From positions 33,412,716 to 33,476,715 of the forward strand of contig NC_035176.2 of assembly GCF_001659605.2 (NCBI RefSeq): a stretch of DNA of 64,000 bases. The letters run 5' to 3'. The translations under genes were made by a program, and so were the position numbers. This stretch comes from Manihot esculenta. Lineage: Eukaryota > Streptophyta > Magnoliopsida > Malpighiales > Euphorbiaceae. The notes beneath the pieces are model-generated. The model saw only the letters and a program-made list of their open reading frames with translations. It ran no database searches and was not told the origin of the DNA. Shown in pieces: positions 60,291 through 64,000 of this stretch (position 1 is the first letter of the stretch; every line of letters begins with the position of its first letter).

Positions 60291-61691
60291 CTAGCATGTA
60301 CGCAATTGGGCTATCATCTTGCTTAGATTACCGTCCGATGAGCCACCATCCTCCACTGCCCGCCTAGCCACCCGTGCAAGGGCTTGTGCTCTCTCCCTTG
60401 CATTCCTTCCCTTTTCTCCTCCCATCAACTCCCTCACTCCCTCACATATCGCTTCCCGTGAAACAACAACCGCAGACCCACACTTCTGCTCCCTTTTCAC
60501 TCTAAGCCCCGCTCCAAGTCCATCTACAATGAGCTTCGCATTCAAAGATTGCTCAGCGATCATAGGCCAAGCCAGAATTGGCAGTCCAGCTGATATACTT
60601 TCTAGCACTGAATTCCAACCACAATGACTCAAGAACCCTCCTACTGAACGCTGACATAATATCCTGCGTTGATCAGCCCATTCTCTAACTATCAGACCTT
60701 TGCCTTTTATCTTCTCCTCTATGCCTCCTGGCAAAGTCCATGTCCTTGAACGAAATACCCAAACAAAAGGAAACCCTGACTCCTCCAATCCAAAAGCCAC
60801 TTCATCTAGCTGAGCATCTGATACATCAGCTTGTGTACCAAAGGAAACATATATTACAGAATCTGGAGTAATTTGTTCAGTGAGCCACTGTATTAACATA
60901 GAGGAATGGCTTTTCTCAAGATCCTCCATCTTTTCATGCAAAAAAAGAGGTCCTAAGCACCAAGCCTTAGCTCCACTGTAGAAAGATTCGAAATATGGGA
61001 TATGACTCCCTTCTAGTTCTTCAAAACTATTGACAACTACACCCCAGCTACTAGCATCTGCCTCACCCGCCTCTTCTATGAGTTTAGATAGCGGGTCATC
61101 GTGACTTTGTACGTTAATGGTCTCAGGCAAGTCTGCACTTGTCAAAGTGAAAGGAAGCTTCATACCAGGCAAGTGTAAAGGATCAAAAACTGAGTTCACT
61201 TTTAAGTGGGGTTGATGAACCCAGATAGATTTGCTAATGGCCATGGATAAAACACCCATGCCATGAAAGACGAGCCTCGGGACACCTAGTGCTTGGCACA
61301 CAGTGAGCGTCCACCCAAGAAAGAAATCAGAAATGACGCATATAGGAGGGGTCTCTGAATCCAGCATGGTTTGAAGGATATTTTGGAAGGGCTTTCGAAG
61401 TTCTTTGGTGGCGTTGGTAAACTGAAGGTGGAATTCCATAGAAGGGAGTTGGGAGGTGTTTTCACAGCCTTTAGGGAGGCCATCGACGGTGGGAAATGGG
61501 ATTTCGATGAGATATACATGAGGGTAAGAGGCAATATAGTTAGAGATGGATTTAGCATTTCCAGGAGTTGTGACGATGCTTACTTTGATGTGATGGCGTG
61601 AAAGAGCTTTTGAGAGGTCCAGTAAGGGAAGAGTGTGGCCCTGAGCCATGAAAGGAAAGATAACGACATGGGTTTCGAATGGCGTGGCCAT
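60291..61691 (-). CDS. UDP-glycosyltransferase, family 1 (UGT90A-like)
   Basis: A cytosolic GT1 enzyme that moves a sugar, usually glucose from UDP-glucose, to small acceptors such as flavonoids, hormones or xenobiotics. It is an intronless frame of 466 residues, normal for the family. Catalytic His is at residue 19 (MAQGHTLPLL) and the partner Asp at 122 (VISDFFLGW). The C-terminal PSPG sugar-donor signature spans residues 338-381, from WADQRRIL through HCGWNSVLES to WPMIAEQ, 44 residues as expected; its last residue is Gln, as usual for glucose users. VSFGTQADVS and the WPM.AEQ.LNAKL ending recall UGT90A1, with UGT92A as an alternative. The acceptor cannot be inferred. The start at 61,691 leaves a complete N-terminal strand before His19, and a TATA box lies about 70 bases upstream. 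Confidence 0.95.
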   Translation of the reverse strand: MATPFETHVVIFPFMAQGHTLPLLDLSKALSRHHIKVSIVTTPGNAKSISNYIASYPHVYLIEIPFPTVDGLPKGCENTSQLPSMEFHLQFTNATKELRKPFQNILQTMLDSETPPICVISDFFLGWTLTVCQALGVPRLVFHGMGVLSMAISKSIWVHQPHLKVNSVFDPLHLPGMKLPFTLTSADLPETINVQSHDDPLSKLIEEAGEADASSWGVVVNSFEELEGSHIPYFESFYSGAKAWCLGPLFLHEKMEDLEKSHSSMLIQWLTEQITPDSVIYVSFGTQADVSDAQLDEVAFGLEESGFPFVWVFRSRTWTLPGGIEEKIKGKGLIVREWADQRRILCQRSVGGFLSHCGWNSVLESISAGLPILAWPMIAEQSLNAKLIVDGLGAGLRVKREQKCGSAVVVSREAICEGVRELMGGEKGRNARERAQALARVARRAVEDGGSSDGNLSKMIAQLRTC

Positions 61692-61760
61692 CTCGCACTC
61701 TGTTTCCCTCTCTCTCTTCAGAATCAGGAGGTAATGACCATATTCATGGACGTTGGTAGC

Positions 61761-61767
61761 TTATATA
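61761..61767 (-). promoter_or_regulatory. TATA box of the UGT gene
   Basis: TATATAA on the minus strand (in CCTATATAAGC), 70-76 bases before the start codon. This implies a leader of about 40 bases. Confidence 0.7.
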
Positions 61768-64000
61768 GGCGAGAGAACACCTTTCTTGAATAAGTAGTAT
61801 GGATCCTTCTATAAGTTAATTAATTATTGAATTTATTTCCATATGTGAATTTATAATTAGAATTGAATTATTAATTATAAATAGAAATAAGAATCTAGAT
61901 AAATTTTATAATGCAATAATAATTGCATTAATAAGAATAATATTACATATCTCACTATAATTTATGAGCAATTATAATTATTAGAATTTAAAAAAAATCT
62001 CACATTTAAATTTATATATCTAAATAATTAAAGAAATTTTTAGTAAATCACACTTGGATGGCGTTGGTAATTTTTCAGTAACATACTTTGGATATTTTTT
62101 TTTTGTTCCAATAAATAAGTCAATCTAGTGGGCCGGCTCTTTCTTAATAATAATAGTCTGACAATGCATGTGAAAATTGGGAGCCTTCCTCCCATGACCA
62201 TGCAACACTAATCTTCTACTAAAATACAAACTTAAGCATCTGGACGTGACATCACAGGTCGCAGAAACGACACACTTGAACAGTAATTGTCGGCCGGGCA
62301 TCAACTTAATTAATAATAATAATAATAATAGCAAACCCTTAATTAAATTATGTTTATAGTTTTAAAAATCATTTGGTTTTGTGATTCAAAAGATTAACGA
62401 TGCTATTAATATAAAGAAGTACATCGAAGACATTTCAACATGTTATGTTATGTGCAGCTAATTGTAATTACTTTATACCCCTAAGGATTAGCACTGTAAT
62501 TAAATTTTATATTAGACTTTGATTTTGTTATGCATAAAGCTTTATGAAACTAGTCCTAACTTATTGTACAAGAGATTATTAGAGTTACATTCTATGTTCA
62601 CGATGACTCTTTATATATTTAATTATATATATATATATATATTAGTCGTATAATTTAATATATTACAACTCATAATGAAAAGATATTAAATAATAAATTT
62701 AGGTATAATGCAACAGATAATTATTAGACACACACATGCTTCTAATGGACTTAAATATATGTCAGGTTTTCTGTATATAATTTTTTTTTTTTTTTGAAAT
62801 GGTTCTGTATATAAATTATATAGTAAGAATTTCACATTTATTTGAATAAATTATATACCCAATAATTTATGGCCACTTGCTATTATAGTTGGCTGTCCAA
62901 CTATAGTCTAAGGAGAAGAGACCATATTCAATTTATTGGGACTTAAATTCTACAGGCACCCCACTTACTAAATTCATGGCTAAATGACCTGTTAACAAAA
63001 TTAATTCAATAATAATACATCTTATTTTAATTTGTATGTAAATAAATTTAATAACGGTTAATATAACCTTTTAATTTAACAGTATTAAATTTTATTTTTA
63101 TATAAAATCAATTTTGCATATATTTTACATGCTTTATTTTTGCTCTCACCTTTTTCCAAGTAAACCAAAATGAGGCTTCCAAAAGGGCATTTCAAGGGAA
63201 GTAACATGGAAACATATATATATATAATTATGAAATTGTAATTATCAAATAATTGATAAATGTAAATTTAAATAATTATATTTTAATAAAAAGTTTGAGA
63301 AATATTTTATTTTTTATACTTTTTAATTATTAATAAAATATTTTAAGTGGATTAGGTTTTTTTTATTTCCACTCACTGCAAATTTTTAGCCAATGTTTAA
63401 CAAAATCATGTCAGTATAACAATTCCACAAGCAATATTTAATAAACATAACTTAAAATACTGGAGGAGTCAACCATAAGGGAAGACGGCAAAAGCATAGA
63501 TAAGTTATTTTACCCACCTCCCTATTTTATTATTTTTTTAAATATATTTTTATTGTTTACTATTGAAAGTTGAAAATTAATTATCTTTTAATATATATCC
63601 AATTATCATACAGTAAACATTAACTAAAATAAAAATAATTTTTCTTTGTTGAAAAGAAATAATTTTATCACCGTGGGATTTTTTTTTTTTATATAGGAAT
63701 TATGGGATTTGTTTTTAGATAGTTGCATGAGCATCCAGTCGCAAAGCCCGACCCATTAGCTGAGCGCTGCCTTATAGTTTGGCCCAGTCTATGTATTGCT
63801 TGAACATCGCTCAGTAACCCTCAAGGATTTTAGGAAAATAGAGGTGAAAGAAACAAACATGGAAAATAAAATGATTTTTCACTTTTATATTATATGAAAA
63901 GGAGAAAAATGTCACGAAATAAAATAAGGGAATAAAGTAAAGTGTAATCCACTTTTCATGTTATTTCCGATTTACAGAGACGGTTAAAAGAGAAGATGTT
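61768..64000. other. AT-rich intergenic DNA
   Basis: Upstream of the UGT. It includes short (AT)n tracts near 62,620-62,642 and 63,215-63,226 and a (TAA)n run near 62,313-62,330. No gene is supported; the longest minus-strand frame (62,125-62,334) shows no family features. Confidence 0.55.

Noticed and set aside
60319..61601. Plus-strand and alternative minus frames inside the UGT
   Set aside because: They overlap a 466-codon frame with every expected UGT motif and are shadows of it.
63721..63830. GC-richer patch that could be an RNA gene
   Set aside because: No conserved tRNA or snRNA boxes could be recognised.

Overview
This is nuclear DNA of a flowering plant, almost certainly a eudicot. 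Genes have many short exons with AT-rich introns, and the gene families are plant types: a MYND-finger ubiquitin protease, a REM/B3 factor, an RSZ-type SR splicing factor and a UGT with a PSPG box. About half of the window is LTR retrotransposon. A woody Euphorbiaceae genome such as cassava or rubber tree is my guess from overall character only; no sequence here proves it.

Layout. (1) 1-9.5 kb: a complete plus-strand ubiquitin-specific protease gene of the UBP18/19 type in 11 coding exons (743-7629), with two possible extra 3' exons downstream. (2) 9.5-11.4 kb: a tandem array of a ~325-bp unit packed with GGGCC/GGCCC motifs. (3) 11.6-14.3 kb: exons of an unrecognised minus-strand gene, with a decayed chromodomain fragment of a Ty3/gypsy element between them. 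(4) 15,066-48,410: one nested block of mobile elements about 33 kb long. (5) 48.9-54.3 kb: a minus-strand REM gene with three B3 domains, broken by a young 3.6-kb Ty1/copia insertion inside its first B3 domain. (6) 57.7-59.6 kb: a complete minus-strand RSZ21/RSZ22-type splicing factor gene. (7) 60.3-61.7 kb: a complete intronless minus-strand UDP-glycosyltransferase, closest to the UGT90A type. The remaining stretches are AT-rich and show no gene I can support.

The nest can be unpicked by target-site duplications. An internally deleted minus-strand gypsy element (called D here; 15,066-48,410) was hit in its 3' LTR by a non-coding element (E; 9-bp duplication AAACCTATC). E was hit by a Tekay/Del-type chromovirus (B; 16,371-44,291; duplication TTATT). 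B was hit in its 5' LTR by a sister element (A; 16,497-26,372; GTAAG), in its 3' LTR by a reversed, more diverged relative (C; 34,772-42,458; ATGTT), and in its gag gene by a 459-bp hAT-type MITE (8-bp AGTGTAGA). The LTRs and coding regions of D, E and B continue correctly across each insertion once the inserts are set aside.

None of the elements looks autonomous now. A carries five premature stops and a frameshift. B carries the MITE, an altered reverse-transcriptase active site and a late stop. C has one stop and a gutted 5' LTR. D and the copia element lack most of pol. The host genes on either side do not form a pathway; they are independent single-gene transcription units.
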